Shown here: positions 25,839-34,133 of the stretch, piece by piece | Layout of the letters: the number at the start of each line of letters is the position of its first letter | Position numbering within the stretch: the first letter of the stretch is position 1 | Assembly: GCF_003287935.1 (NCBI RefSeq) | Contig: NZ_CP030287.1 | Coordinates: forward strand, 3,252,267 to 3,316,266 | Direction: 5' to 3' | DNA: 64,000 nt | From: Streptomyces sp. ICC1 | Lineage (GTDB): Bacteria > Actinomycetota > Actinomycetes > Streptomycetales > Streptomycetaceae | Made by a program: the position numbers and the translations under genes | Notes under the pieces: model-generated | Told to the model about the DNA's origin: nothing | The model's input: the letters and a program-made list of their open reading frames with translations, nothing else | Databases searched by the model: none

Positions 25839-26143
25839 GTCCACTCCTCGCGACCGGCGCTGCCTCGATCGCGCCTCCCGGCCCCTGACCACGATCCCCC
25901 GAACCACCCATCCAACGGCCCGGCTCCCACCGGGGCCTGGAGGCGGGCCGCCGGTACACCCGTCCGGCGGAGCGGGGGCCGGGCGAACGGCTCGCGCAGG
26001 GTGTGCGGGGCGCCGCGGAGCCTGGCCGAAGGCCGACCTCCGGGGGCGGCCGCTCCCGTACAGTCCGTGCTGCCAGTCCGTGCCGCCGCCGATCCGGGGT
26101 GGGGCGGGAGCACGCGCCGCAGCGGACGAACAGGGGAACACCG
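25839..26143. other. 305-bp intergenic region with a plus-strand promoter
   Basis: There is no convincing gene. TACAGT at 26059-26064 is a fair -10 for the short gene at 26144. AGTCCGTGC is repeated directly at 26063 and 26075. The rest is GC-rich spacer that also must contain the promoter of the chloride transporter on the minus strand. Confidence 0.4.
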
Positions 26144-26281
26144 ATGGCCGTCGAAGCCGGTGCCGTACGCCTCCTCCCGCCGGTCCCCGAGCTGGACCCG
26201 TCCGTGGTGCAGGGGTGGAGCGCGGGGGGAAGGCTCCCAGTAGACGACTGGGTTGATAGGCCAGATGTGGAAGCCCGGTAA
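26144..26281 (+). pseudogene. Gene start truncated by 23S rRNA sequence
   Basis: ATG 26144 has an excellent ribosome-binding site (AGGGGAA, seven bases away) and a plausible promoter, and begins M-A-V-E-A-G-A-V-R-L-L-P-P-V-P-E-L. At about 26230, after roughly 29 codons, the sequence becomes the 3' end of a 23S rRNA and the frame ends at 26281 with a rRNA-encoded tail. The original gene is not recognisable from so short a stretch. It marks the left side of a rearrangement or misassembly. Confidence 0.7.
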
Positions 26282-26323
26282 CGGGTGGAGCTGACTGGTA
26301 CTAATAGGCCGAGGGCTTGTCCT
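26230..26323 (+). rRNA. 23S rRNA 3' end only (about 94 nt remnant)
   Basis: From AAGGCTCCCAG onward the sequence matches the last ~95 bases of streptomycete 23S rRNA, including GACGACTGGGTTGATAGG, the GAAGCCCGGTAACGGGTGGAG segment (interrupted hairpin) and GCTGACTGGTACTAATAGG. The remaining ~3 kb of 23S, the 16S and their spacers are missing. It cannot make a functional large-subunit RNA. The spacer and 5S gene that normally follow are intact. Confidence 0.9.
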
Positions 26324-26429
26324 CAGTTGCTCGCGTCCACTGTGTTAGTTCTGAAGCAACGAACCGTTGCTGGTTTCTAGAGCTAGAACATAACTACAAA
26401 GTGTGCTTGTTCGCTCGAAACCGATTAGG

Positions 26430-26548
26430 GTTTCGGTGGTCATAGCGTTAGGGAAACGCCCGGTTACATTCCGAACCCGGAAGCTAAGCCTTTCAGCGCC
26501 GATGGTACTGCAGGGGGGACCCTGTGGGAGAGTAGGACACCGCCGAAC
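26430..26548 (+). rRNA. rrf: 5S rRNA
   Basis: About 119 bases, starting GTTTCGGTGGTCATAGCG and ending ACACCGCCGAAC. Helix I pairs the two ends (TTCGGTGG with CCGCCGAA, one wobble), and the loop B/C segment GAAACGCCCGGTTACATTCC and the TGGTACTGCAGGGGGGACC domain are as in streptomycetes. Apparently complete, but separated from any complete 23S here; it would need its own transcription. Confidence 0.93.
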
Positions 26549-26556
26549 AATTTTTC

Positions 26557-26607
26557 AAAGGACCTCTGGTCCAGCGTTCAACGCTGGAGCAGGGGTCCTT
26601 TTTGTTT
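26557..26607 (+). terminator. rRNA operon terminator
   Basis: AAAGGACC (26557-26564) pairs with GGTCCTTT (26594 on), enclosing a second stem CCAGCGTT/AACGCTGG, followed by T-rich TTTTTGTTTTT. A strong intrinsic terminator typical of rrn operons. Confidence 0.9.
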
Positions 26608-26690
26608 TTCCAGATCTTTACGCCGAAGCGCGGCCATGGGTTGGTTGCGCGAGAATGACTAGCGGTACCCCGAAGACAGGAGTCACACCC

Positions 26691-29309
26691 ATGTCCAACT
26701 CTCCCGACGATCGTCCGGAGCGCGAGCCTCGGCGCAACGACGGCGGTGACAGGGGCGGCTACCGCGGGGGCCGTGACGACCGTGGCGGCGACCGTCCGCC
26801 GTTCCGTCGTGATGACCGTGGTGACCGGCCGACCGGTGGCGGCGGCGCCGGCGGCGGTTTCCGCCGTGACGACCGTGGCGGCCGTCCGACCGGCGCCGGT
26901 GCCGGCGGCGGCGGCTTCCGTGGTCGTGACGACCGCGGTGGCGACCGTCCCTCGTACCCGCGCCGTGACGACGACCGCGGTGGCCGTCCTTCGGGTGGTG
27001 GCGGCGGCGACCGTCCCTCCTTCCCGCGTCGCGATGACCGTGGCGGCGACCGTCCGTCCGGTGGTGGCTTCCGCGGCAACGACCGCGGTGACCGCCCCTC
27101 GGGTGGTGGCTTCCGTGGGAACGACCGTGGCGACCGTCCCACTGGTGGTGGCTTCCGCGGCAACGACCGCGGTGACCGCCCCTCGGGTGGTGGCTTCCGT
27201 GGGAACGACCGTGGCGACCGTCCCACTGGTGGTGGCTTCCGCGGCAACGACCGTGGCGACCGTCCGTCCTTCCCGCGTCGTGACGACCGTCCCTCCGGCG
27301 ACCGTCCGAGCTACCCCCGTCGTGATGACGACCGCGGTGGCCGTCCTTCGGGTGGCGGCGGCGACCGTCCCTCCTTCCCGCGCCGTGACGACCGTGGCGG
27401 CGACCGCCCCACCGGTGGTGGCTTCCGTGGGAACGACCGCGGCGACCGTCCCACTGGTGGTGGCTTCCGCGGCAACGACCGTGGCGACCGTCCGTCCTTC
27501 CCGCGTCGCGATGACCGTCCCTCCGGCGACCGTCCGAGCTACCCCCGTCGTGATGACGACCGCGGTGGGTTCCGCGGCGGCCGTGACGACCGTGGCGGCG
27601 ACCGTCCGTCCTACCCGCGTCGTGACGACCGTCCCTCCGGCGACCGTCCGACCGGTGGTGGCTTCCGTGGGAACGACCGCGGCGACCGTCCCACTGGTGG
27701 TGGCTTCCGCGGCAACGACCGTGGCGACCGCCCCTCGTACCCGCGCCGTGACGACGACCGCGGTGGCCGTCCCTCGGGTGGCGGCGGCGACCGTCCCTCC
27801 TTCCCGCGCCGTGACGACCGTGGCGGCGACCGCCCCACCGGTGGTGGCTTCCGCGGGAACGACCGTGGCGACCGTCCGAGCTACCCCCGTCGTGATGACG
27901 ACCGCGGTGGGTTCCGCGGCGGTCGCGACGACCGTGGCGGCGACCGTCCGTCCTACCCGCGTCGTGACGACCGTCCCTCCGGCGACCGTCCCACCGGCGG
28001 CGGCTTCCGTGGCAACGACCGTGGCGACCGCCCCACCGGTGGTGGCTTCCGCGGCAACGACCGCGGCGACCGCCCCTCGTACCCGCGCCGTGACGACGAC
28101 CGCGGTGGGGACCGTCCGTCCTACCCGCGTCGTGACGACCGCCCCTCCGGCGACCGTCCCTCCGGCGACCGTCCGACCGGTGGTGGCTTCCGCGGGAACG
28201 ACCGTGGCGACCGTCCGAGCTACCCCCGTCGTGATGACGACCGCGGTGGGTTCCGCGGCGGTCGCGACGACCGTGGCGGCGACCGTCCGTCCTACCCGCG
28301 TCGCGATGACCGCGGCGGCGACCGCGGCGGTTTCCGCGGCCGTGACGACCGTGGTGGCGACCGTGACTTCCGCGCGGACCGGGACCCGGTCAAGCGGCTT
28401 CCGATCGACGACGACGTCACCGGCTTCGAGATCGACTCCGACGTTCGCCAGGAGCTGCTGAGCCTGCCGAAGGGTCTGGCCGAGGAAGTCTCCAAGAACC
28501 TGGTCATGGTGGCCCGGCTGATCGACGAGGACCCGGAGCAGGCGTACGCGTACTCGCGCATCGCCCTGCGTCTGGCCTCCCGTGTCGCCGCCGTGCGCGA
28601 GGCCGCCGGCTTCGCCGCGTACGCCACGCAGAAGTACGCCGAGGCGATCGCGGAGTTCCGCGCCGCCAAGCGGATGACCGGTTCGGTCGAGCTGTGGCCC
28701 GTCATCGCCGACTGCGAGCGCGGCCTCGGCCGTCCGGAGCGGGCGCTGGCCATGGCCGGCGAGCCCGAGGTGCAGAAGCTGGACAAGGCCGGCCAGGTCG
28801 AGATGCGTCTGGTCGCCGCCGGTGCCCGGCGCGACATGGACCAGCTCGACGCGGCCATCGTGACCCTGCAGAGCCCGGAGCTGGCCTCCAGCTCCGTGCA
28901 GCCGTGGACCGCGCGCCTGCGGTACGCCTACGCGGACGCCCTGCTGGCGGCCGGCCGTGAGGACGAGGCGCGCGAGTGGTTCGCCAAGACCCTCGAGGCC
29001 GACAAGGACGGGGCCACGGACGCCTCCGACCGGCTCGCCGAGCTGGACGGTGTCGAGTTCGTCGACGCCTCCGCCGACGACGAGGCCGAAGTCGAGGAAG
29101 ACCTCGACATCGACGAGGACGACGAGGACTCGGACGACCCCGAGGTCCGCGCGGCGGAGCGTGCCACCGACCAGGCCGAGTACTACGACGAGGACGACGA
29201 CGAGTACGAGGGCGACGCCGATGCCGACGCCACCGACGAGATCGTCGTCCTGGACGAGGACGAGGACGAGGACGACCGCGATGAGGACCAGGCCCGCGAC
29301 AAGGCCTGA
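26691..29309 (+). CDS. Long RGG/RDD-repeat protein with TPR-like domain and acidic tail, 872 aa
   Basis: Start ATG 26691, 76 bases after the T-run of the rRNA terminator. Residues ~23-563 are a disordered Arg/Gly/Asp/Pro region built from a 13-residue unit G-G-G-F-R-G-N-D-R-G-D-R-P (about 13 copies) mixed with Y/F-P-R-R-D-D units. Residues ~565-780 form a helical TPR-like domain (VKRLPIDDDVTGFEIDSDVRQELLSLPKGLAEEVSKNLV ... EAIAEFRAAKRMTGSVELWPVIADCERGLG). The last ~100 residues are almost entirely Asp/Glu. Similar C-terminal domains follow rrn loci in other streptomycetes as far as I recall, with much shorter repeats. RGG-like regions bind RNA and can form condensates, and an acidic tail could interact with the basic repeats. 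Function unknown. Confidence 0.9.
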   Translation: MSNSPDDRPEREPRRNDGGDRGGYRGGRDDRGGDRPPFRRDDRGDRPTGGGGAGGGFRRDDRGGRPTGAGAGGGGFRGRDDRGGDRPSYPRRDDDRGGRPSGGGGGDRPSFPRRDDRGGDRPSGGGFRGNDRGDRPSGGGFRGNDRGDRPTGGGFRGNDRGDRPSGGGFRGNDRGDRPTGGGFRGNDRGDRPSFPRRDDRPSGDRPSYPRRDDDRGGRPSGGGGDRPSFPRRDDRGGDRPTGGGFRGNDRGDRPTGGGFRGNDRGDRPSFPRRDDRPSGDRPSYPRRDDDRGGFRGGRDDRGGDRPSYPRRDDRPSGDRPTGGGFRGNDRGDRPTGGGFRGNDRGDRPSYPRRDDDRGGRPSGGGGDRPSFPRRDDRGGDRPTGGGFRGNDRGDRPSYPRRDDDRGGFRGGRDDRGGDRPSYPRRDDRPSGDRPTGGGFRGNDRGDRPTGGGFRGNDRGDRPSYPRRDDDRGGDRPSYPRRDDRPSGDRPSGDRPTGGGFRGNDRGDRPSYPRRDDDRGGFRGGRDDRGGDRPSYPRRDDRGGDRGGFRGRDDRGGDRDFRADRDPVKRLPIDDDVTGFEIDSDVRQELLSLPKGLAEEVSKNLVMVARLIDEDPEQAYAYSRIALRLASRVAAVREAAGFAAYATQKYAEAIAEFRAAKRMTGSVELWPVIADCERGLGRPERALAMAGEPEVQKLDKAGQVEMRLVAAGARRDMDQLDAAIVTLQSPELASSSVQPWTARLRYAYADALLAAGREDEAREWFAKTLEADKDGATDASDRLAELDGVEFVDASADDEAEVEEDLDIDEDDEDSDDPEVRAAERATDQAEYYDEDDDEYEGDADADATDEIVVLDEDEDEDDRDEDQARDKA
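26757..28380 (+). repeat. In-frame minisatellite coding for RGG/RDD repeats
   Basis: About 1.6 kb of imperfect tandem repeats, with a 39-bp core unit coding GGGFRGNDRGDRP and higher-order blocks. Longer blocks recur almost exactly (for example around 27400-27560, 27640-27760, 27830-27960 and 28170-28300), the mark of recent duplication by slippage or unequal crossing-over. All unit lengths are multiples of three, so the frame is kept. Confidence 0.92.
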
Positions 29310-29320
29310 GTGAACTGAGA

Positions 29321-29354
29321 AGGGCGGTACCCCACCGGGGGTACCGCCCTTTTT
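29321..29354 (+). terminator. Rho-independent terminator after the repeat protein
   Basis: AGGGCGGTACCCC and GGGGTACCGCCCT form a near-perfect 13-bp stem followed by TTTTT; it lies 12 bases after the stop codon. Confidence 0.92.
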
Positions 29355-29384
29355 CGTATCCACAGGTACGGCCGGCCGGCCCCG

Positions 29385-30656
29385 TCAGTCCAGGCTGCGC
29401 AGGACCAGGCCGGTGGCCGGTTTCGGACCGAAGGAGGTGGACTTGCGGGGCATCGTCACGCCCTGGCGGGCCAACTCGCGGACGATCGCCTCCCGTACGG
29501 GATGCAGCAGGACGGCCGTGCCGCCGTTGCGCTCGGCCATCTCGACGGTGGCCTCGGTGTCGTGGATGTACGTGATCTGGTCGGGGGTGTCGGGGATGTC
29601 CCAGAGGGTGTCCAGCAGGGTCGCGTGGAGCACGGTGGCGTCCAGCCGGCGCCAGGCCTCCGGGCGGTCGTGGCGGACCGTGCGCTCGATGAGTGCCGGG
29701 TCGGGATCGGTGACCAGGTGGAAGGTGCCGTCGCCGGCCAGGAGGAAGGCGTTGCCTCGCTCGGCGGCGTCGTCCAGGGCCTCCATCGCCAGCGGCAGCG
29801 GGCCGTCGACCGCGCGGACCCGGAAGTGGCCGTTCAGGGAGGCCAGGGCCTCAGCGAGCGGCAGGCGGCGGAGCATCCGGTGGATGGCGCGGACCTGGAG
29901 CGGATAGCGGGCCGTGTCCACGAGCAGGACCAGGCCGAAATCCCATGCGGTGGGGGAGCCGTGCTCCTCCTGGAGGTGCAGGTACGTCGCCCAGCGGTGG
30001 TGCCCGTCGGCGATCAGGGCCTGGCGCCGGCCCAGGTCGGCGGTGATCGCCGCCAGGTCGGCGGGGTCGGTGACGGCCCACAGCCGGTGCCGGAAGCCGT
30101 CCTCCGTGGTGGTGGCGAACAGCGGGGCGCTCCGCGAGGTGCGCTCGACGACCGACGCCGCGCCCGCCGCCGGATCGTCGCCGAGGTAGGTGAGGAGGAG
30201 CGGCTCGAGGTTGGCCGAGGTGGCCCGCATCAGGCCGGCCCGGTCGGTGACCACGTGGGGCATGACGTCCTCGTGGGGCAGGACGATGCCGGCGTCGGCG
30301 GCGGACAGGGCGAGGGCGCCGATGATGCCGCGCTGCAGCAGACCGCCCTTGCGCTGCTCGTAGACGTAGAGCGCGGGCTCCGGGTCGGCGCTGAGGATGC
30401 CCTCGGCGAGCCAGTCGCGCAGGGTGTGCGCCGCCTGCAGGTTGCGCGCGTCGGGGGTGTCGGCCTGCGGAAGGATCAGGCGGACGATGTTGTGCGGGTC
30501 GGCGGACTCGAGGTGGTTGAGTCCGTCGGGGCGCACGACCACGTCGTACGGCGGCGAGGTGACGGCGGCCAGGCTGCCGACACGCTCGGGGACATAGCGC
30601 AGGCCATGGAACGGGATCAGGCGCAGTCCGTGGTCCGCGGTGCCAGATGTGGTCAT
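29385..30656 (-). CDS. DUF1015 family protein
   Basis: 423 residues from ATG 30656. The family is conserved but uncharacterised. Visible hallmarks: the N-terminal PFHGLRYVPERVGSLAAVTSPPYDVV, then NIVRLILP, and the central LIADGHHRWATYLHLQEEHG motif, whose D-G-H-H-R looks like a catalytic or phosphate-binding site. It runs divergently from the HAD phosphatase with 116 bases between the starts. Confidence 0.88.
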   Translation of the reverse strand: MTTSGTADHGLRLIPFHGLRYVPERVGSLAAVTSPPYDVVVRPDGLNHLESADPHNIVRLILPQADTPDARNLQAAHTLRDWLAEGILSADPEPALYVYEQRKGGLLQRGIIGALALSAADAGIVLPHEDVMPHVVTDRAGLMRATSANLEPLLLTYLGDDPAAGAASVVERTSRSAPLFATTTEDGFRHRLWAVTDPADLAAITADLGRRQALIADGHHRWATYLHLQEEHGSPTAWDFGLVLLVDTARYPLQVRAIHRMLRRLPLAEALASLNGHFRVRAVDGPLPLAMEALDDAAERGNAFLLAGDGTFHLVTDPDPALIERTVRHDRPEAWRRLDATVLHATLLDTLWDIPDTPDQITYIHDTEATVEMAERNGGTAVLLHPVREAIVRELARQGVTMPRKSTSFGPKPATGLVLRSLD

Positions 30657-30726
30657 TGGTGAATCGTAAGACCCGTCTCGCGATGCGGGATGATCGGGGG
30701 GAGTACGGAAACCGGACAAGATCGAT

Positions 30727-30752
30727 CCCCTCCCAGCCGCCGCTGGGAGGGG
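30727..30752 (+). other. 11-bp hairpin in the HAD gene leader
   Basis: CCCCTCCCAGC pairs perfectly with GCTGGGAGGGG around CGCC, ending 20 bases before the HAD start codon and just upstream of its AGGAGGA ribosome-binding site. It could protect or control the mRNA leader; there is no T-run. Confidence 0.6.
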
Positions 30753-30772
30753 CCCCAGGAGGAGCGGACACC

Positions 30773-31855
30773 ATGACCCGGCAGACCCGGCAGAGCAGGA
30801 CCAGTCCCGCGGGCAGTGCGCGGAATCTGCACCAGGCGTACGACACGGCCCTGCTGGACCTCGACGGGGTGGTGTACGCGGGCGGCGAGGCCATCGCGCA
30901 CGCCGTGGAGTCGCTCGCCGCGGCGCGGGCCGACGGGATGCACCTGGCGTACGTCACGAACAACGCGCTGCGCACCCCGGACGCGGTCGCGGAACACCTG
31001 GGTGAGCTGGGGATCCCCACGGAGGCGGCCGAGGTGATCACCTCCGCGCAGGCGGTGGCCCGCCTGATCGCCGAACAGGTGGAGCCGGGCTCCAAGGTGC
31101 TGGTGATCGGCGGCGAGGGGCTGCGGGTCGCGCTGCGCGAGCGCGGGCTGGTGCCGGTGGAGTCCGCCGAGGAGGAGGGGCTCGCGGCCGTGGTCCAGGG
31201 GTACGGCGGCCCCGACCTGCCGTGGGGGCGGTTCGCGGAGGCCTCGTACGCGATCAACCGCGGGGTGCCGTGGTACGCCTCGAACACCGACCTGACGATT
31301 CCGGGGGCGCGGGGGATCGCGCCGGGCAACGGGGCCGCGGTGGAGGTCGTACGGATCGCCACGGGCGCCGAACCGCAGGTGGCGGGCAAGCCGCTGCCCC
31401 CGATGCACCGCGAGACGGTGCTGCGGACCGGGGCGAAGCGGCCGCTGGTGGTCGGGGACCGGCTGGACACCGACATCGAGGGTGCCTTCAACGGGGAGGT
31501 GGACTCGCTGCTCGTGCTGACCGGGGTCACCGACGGGGCGCAACTGCTGCGGGCCGAGCCGAAGTACCGGCCGACGTACGTGGACCGGGACCTGCGGGGC
31601 ATGCTGACGGGGCAGCCGGAGGTGGTGGCGGCCGACGGCGGCGGCTTCGGCTGCGGGCGCTGGACCGCGGTCGCGGTGGACGGCGTACTGGAGCTGCGCG
31701 GCGAGGACGTCAACGCGGACGGGGAGAGTGACGCGATCGACGGGGGCGACGCGATCGACGGGCTGCGGGCGCTGTGCGCGGCGGCCTGGACGCACGCCGG
31801 CGAGGGGTCGTGCGGGCTGGACGCGGGGAAGGCGCTGGCCAGGCTGGGGCTGTAA
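30773..31855 (+). CDS. HAD-IIA sugar-phosphatase family hydrolase (NagD-like)
   Basis: 360 residues with AGGAGGAG upstream of the ATG. HAD motifs in order: D-L-D-G-V-V-Y (I), V-T-N-N (II), a conserved Lys in GKPLPPMH, and V-G-D-R-L-D-T-D-I (IV). The C2B cap between motifs II and III places it with glycerol-3-phosphate and p-nitrophenyl phosphatases. Past the catalytic domain (residue ~255) a streptomycete-type extension (ADGGGFGCGRWTAVAVDGVLELRGE) follows, whose role is unknown. Confidence 0.9.
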   Translation: MTRQTRQSRTSPAGSARNLHQAYDTALLDLDGVVYAGGEAIAHAVESLAAARADGMHLAYVTNNALRTPDAVAEHLGELGIPTEAAEVITSAQAVARLIAEQVEPGSKVLVIGGEGLRVALRERGLVPVESAEEEGLAAVVQGYGGPDLPWGRFAEASYAINRGVPWYASNTDLTIPGARGIAPGNGAAVEVVRIATGAEPQVAGKPLPPMHRETVLRTGAKRPLVVGDRLDTDIEGAFNGEVDSLLVLTGVTDGAQLLRAEPKYRPTYVDRDLRGMLTGQPEVVAADGGGFGCGRWTAVAVDGVLELRGEDVNADGESDAIDGGDAIDGLRALCAAAWTHAGEGSCGLDAGKALARLGL

Positions 31856-31971
31856 GGGCTGCCGGAGCCGGGGCGGAGGCCGCGCCGAGGGCCGCGCGGA
31901 GAGCCGCTTGGAGGGCCGCTCCGAGGGCCGCTCGGAGGTCGTTCGGGGGCCGAGCGGGGGCCGAGTGAGAG

Positions 31972-31990
31972 TCAGGGTAGGCTAACCTAA
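31972..31990. promoter_or_regulatory. DmdR/IdeR iron box
   Basis: TCAGGGTAGGCTAACCTAA matches the known 19-bp consensus TTAGGTTAGGCTAACCTAA at 17 positions by my count. It overlaps the probable -10 element and ends five bases before the GTG start of the first transporter gene, so iron-loaded repressor would block transcription of the operon. Confidence 0.9.
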
Positions 31991-31995
31991 CCTTC

Positions 31996-33042
31996 GTGTT
32001 GATCGAGATTCCCCCTGATCAGAGCGCGCCGTCGGCCGCCGCCCCCCGCCCGCGCCACGGCGCGAGAGCCGCCGGCCTGCTGGCCGCCTTCGGCGTGCTC
32101 GCGCTGATCGCGGTGGCGAGCATCGCCGTCGGCGCCAAGCAGATGCCCCTCCACGAGGTCTGGCACGGCCTGTTCCACTACTCGGGGACGGCCTCGGACG
32201 TCGTGGTGCGGGACCTGCGGGTCCCGCGCACCCTCCTCGGCGTGCTCGTCGGCCTCGGCCTCGGCCTGTCCGGCGCCGTGATGCAGGCGCTGACCCGCAA
32301 CCCGCTGGCGGAGCCCGGCCTCCTCGGCGTCAACGCGGGGGCCGCGGCCGCCGTCGTATCGGCCATCAGCTTCTTCGGCGCCGACTCGCTGAGCGAGTTC
32401 GTGTGGTGGGCCTTCCTCGGCGCCGCCGTCGTCTCCGTCGTCGTGTACGTGCTCGGCGGCAGCCGCAGCGCCACCCCCGTGCGCCTCGCGCTCGCCGGTA
32501 CGGCGGCCGGCGCGGCCCTCGTCGGCTACGTCAACGCCGTGCAGCTGATGGACAGCAAGGCACTGGACAAGCTCCGCTTCTGGACGGTCGGCTCGCTGGC
32601 CTCCGCCACCATGGAGACCGTCCAGCAGGTGGCGCCCTTCCTGGTGGTCGGGGCCGTGCTCGCGCTCACGCTGGGCCGGCCGCTCAACGCCATGGCGATG
32701 GGCGACGACACCGCGCGGGCGCTCGGCGCGAACCTGACGCGGACCCGGATCGGCGCGATGACCGCCATCACCCTGCTCTGCGGGGCCGCGACCGCCGCCT
32801 GCGGGCCGATCGCCTTCGTGGGCCTGATGATCCCGCACCTCGTACGGGTGTTCACCGGACCGGACATGCGCTGGGTGCTCGCGTACTCCGCCGTGCTCTC
32901 GCCCGTGCTGCTGCTCGGCGCCGACGTCATCGGCCGGGTCGTCACCCGGCCCGCCGAACTCCAGGTCGGCATCGTCACCGCCCTCATCGGCGGACCCGTC
33001 TTCATCCACCTCGTCCGGCGCAAGAGGATGGCCCAGCTGTGA
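31996..33042 (+). CDS. FecCD-type ferric-siderophore permease (first)
   Basis: 348 residues from GTG 31996, apparently leaderless because the promoter/iron box lies directly before it. Nine to ten membrane segments with the family signatures VPRTLLGVLVGLGLGLSGAVMQALTRNPLAEPGLLGVNAGA and CGPIAFVGLMIPHLVR. It forms a heterodimeric channel with the next permease and takes ferric siderophores into the cell. The stop overlaps the next start (GTGA). Confidence 0.92.
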   Translation: MLIEIPPDQSAPSAAAPRPRHGARAAGLLAAFGVLALIAVASIAVGAKQMPLHEVWHGLFHYSGTASDVVVRDLRVPRTLLGVLVGLGLGLSGAVMQALTRNPLAEPGLLGVNAGAAAAVVSAISFFGADSLSEFVWWAFLGAAVVSVVVYVLGGSRSATPVRLALAGTAAGAALVGYVNAVQLMDSKALDKLRFWTVGSLASATMETVQQVAPFLVVGAVLALTLGRPLNAMAMGDDTARALGANLTRTRIGAMTAITLLCGAATAACGPIAFVGLMIPHLVRVFTGPDMRWVLAYSAVLSPVLLLGADVIGRVVTRPAELQVGIVTALIGGPVFIHLVRRKRMAQL

Positions 33043-34133
33043 CAGTGACCGACGCACCCGTCGAGGCGCGCAGCGGCCGGACGGGCCGGACGGGCCGCAC
33101 CGGGCCCCGGCCGCTGCACCTGCCGGGCGGGATCTCGCTGCGGGTGGAGCGGCGGGCGCTGGGCGTGGGCGCGCTCCTCCTGGTGCTCGCGCTGGCGACC
33201 GCCGTCCTGCTCATCGGGACCGGCGACTTCGACATCGCCCCCTGGGACGTCGTACAGACCCTGCTGGGCAACGGGACGCCCGCCCACGCGTTCATCATCA
33301 ACGACCTGCGGCTGCCGCGGGTCGTGGTCGCCGTCCTGGTGGGCGCGGCCCTCGGCATGTCCGGCGCCGTCTTCCAGTCGGTCTCGCGCAATCCGCTCGG
33401 ATCGCCGGACGTACTCGGCTTCGGCTACGGATCAGCCGTCGGCGCGGTGCTCGTCATCGTGCTCTTCCACGGCGGCGCCGGCGAGGTGGCCGTCGGGGCC
33501 CTGGTGGGCGGGCTGGCGGCCGGGATCGCCGTGTACCTGCTCGCGTACAAGCAGGGCATCCACGGCTACCGGCTGGTCCTCGTCGGCATCGGCACCTCCG
33601 CGATGCTGATCGCCGTCATCCAGTACCTGCTGACGAAGGCGCAGCTCGTCGAGGCCACCCGTGCGATGGTCTGGCTGACCGGCTCGCTGGCCGGCCGGGA
33701 CTGGTCCCAGGTCTGGCCGCTGCTCGCGACCTGCGCGGTGCTGTTCCCGCTGGTCCTCGGCCAGAGCCGGGCGCTGCGGATGATCGAGATGGGCGACGAC
33801 GCCGCGTACGCCGTCGGGGTGCGGGTGGAGCGGACCCGGCTGCTCCTGATGGTGGCGGCGATCCTGCTCACCACCGCGGCCGGCGCCGCGGCCGGGCCGA
33901 TCAACTTCGTCGCGCTCGCCGCGCCGCAGCTCGCGCGCCGGCTGACCCGCTCGCCCGGGGCGAGCCTGCTGACCGGCGCGCTGATGGGCGCACTCCTGCT
34001 GCTGGTGTCCGACTGGGCCTCGCAACGGGCCTTCGGCGCCGACCAGCTGCCGGTGGGGGTGGTGACGGGCCTGGTCGGCGGCGTCTACCTGCTCTGGCTG
34101 CTCGTCACCGAGCGCAAGGCGGGCCGCATATGA
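33039..34133 (+). CDS. FecCD-type ferric-siderophore permease (second)
   Basis: 364 residues from GTG 33039, overlapping the previous stop. After a short Arg/Thr/Gly tail come the same family motifs, LRLPRVVVAVLVGAALGMSGAVFQSVSRNPLGSPDVLGFGYGS and GPINFVALAAPQLARRL. It partners the previous permease. Its stop overlaps the ATPase start by ATGA, so the three genes are coupled. Confidence 0.92.
   Translation: MTVTDAPVEARSGRTGRTGRTGPRPLHLPGGISLRVERRALGVGALLLVLALATAVLLIGTGDFDIAPWDVVQTLLGNGTPAHAFIINDLRLPRVVVAVLVGAALGMSGAVFQSVSRNPLGSPDVLGFGYGSAVGAVLVIVLFHGGAGEVAVGALVGGLAAGIAVYLLAYKQGIHGYRLVLVGIGTSAMLIAVIQYLLTKAQLVEATRAMVWLTGSLAGRDWSQVWPLLATCAVLFPLVLGQSRALRMIEMGDDAAYAVGVRVERTRLLLMVAAILLTTAAGAAAGPINFVALAAPQLARRLTRSPGASLLTGALMGALLLLVSDWASQRAFGADQLPVGVVTGLVGGVYLLWLLVTERKAGRI

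Noticed and set aside
26493..29363. 956-codon open frame antisense to the repeat protein
   Set aside because: The antisense frame stays open only because the RGG/RDD repeat codons lack stops in reverse; its product is Thr/Val/Ala repeats without family features, and the sense strand has a start, ribosome-binding site and terminator.
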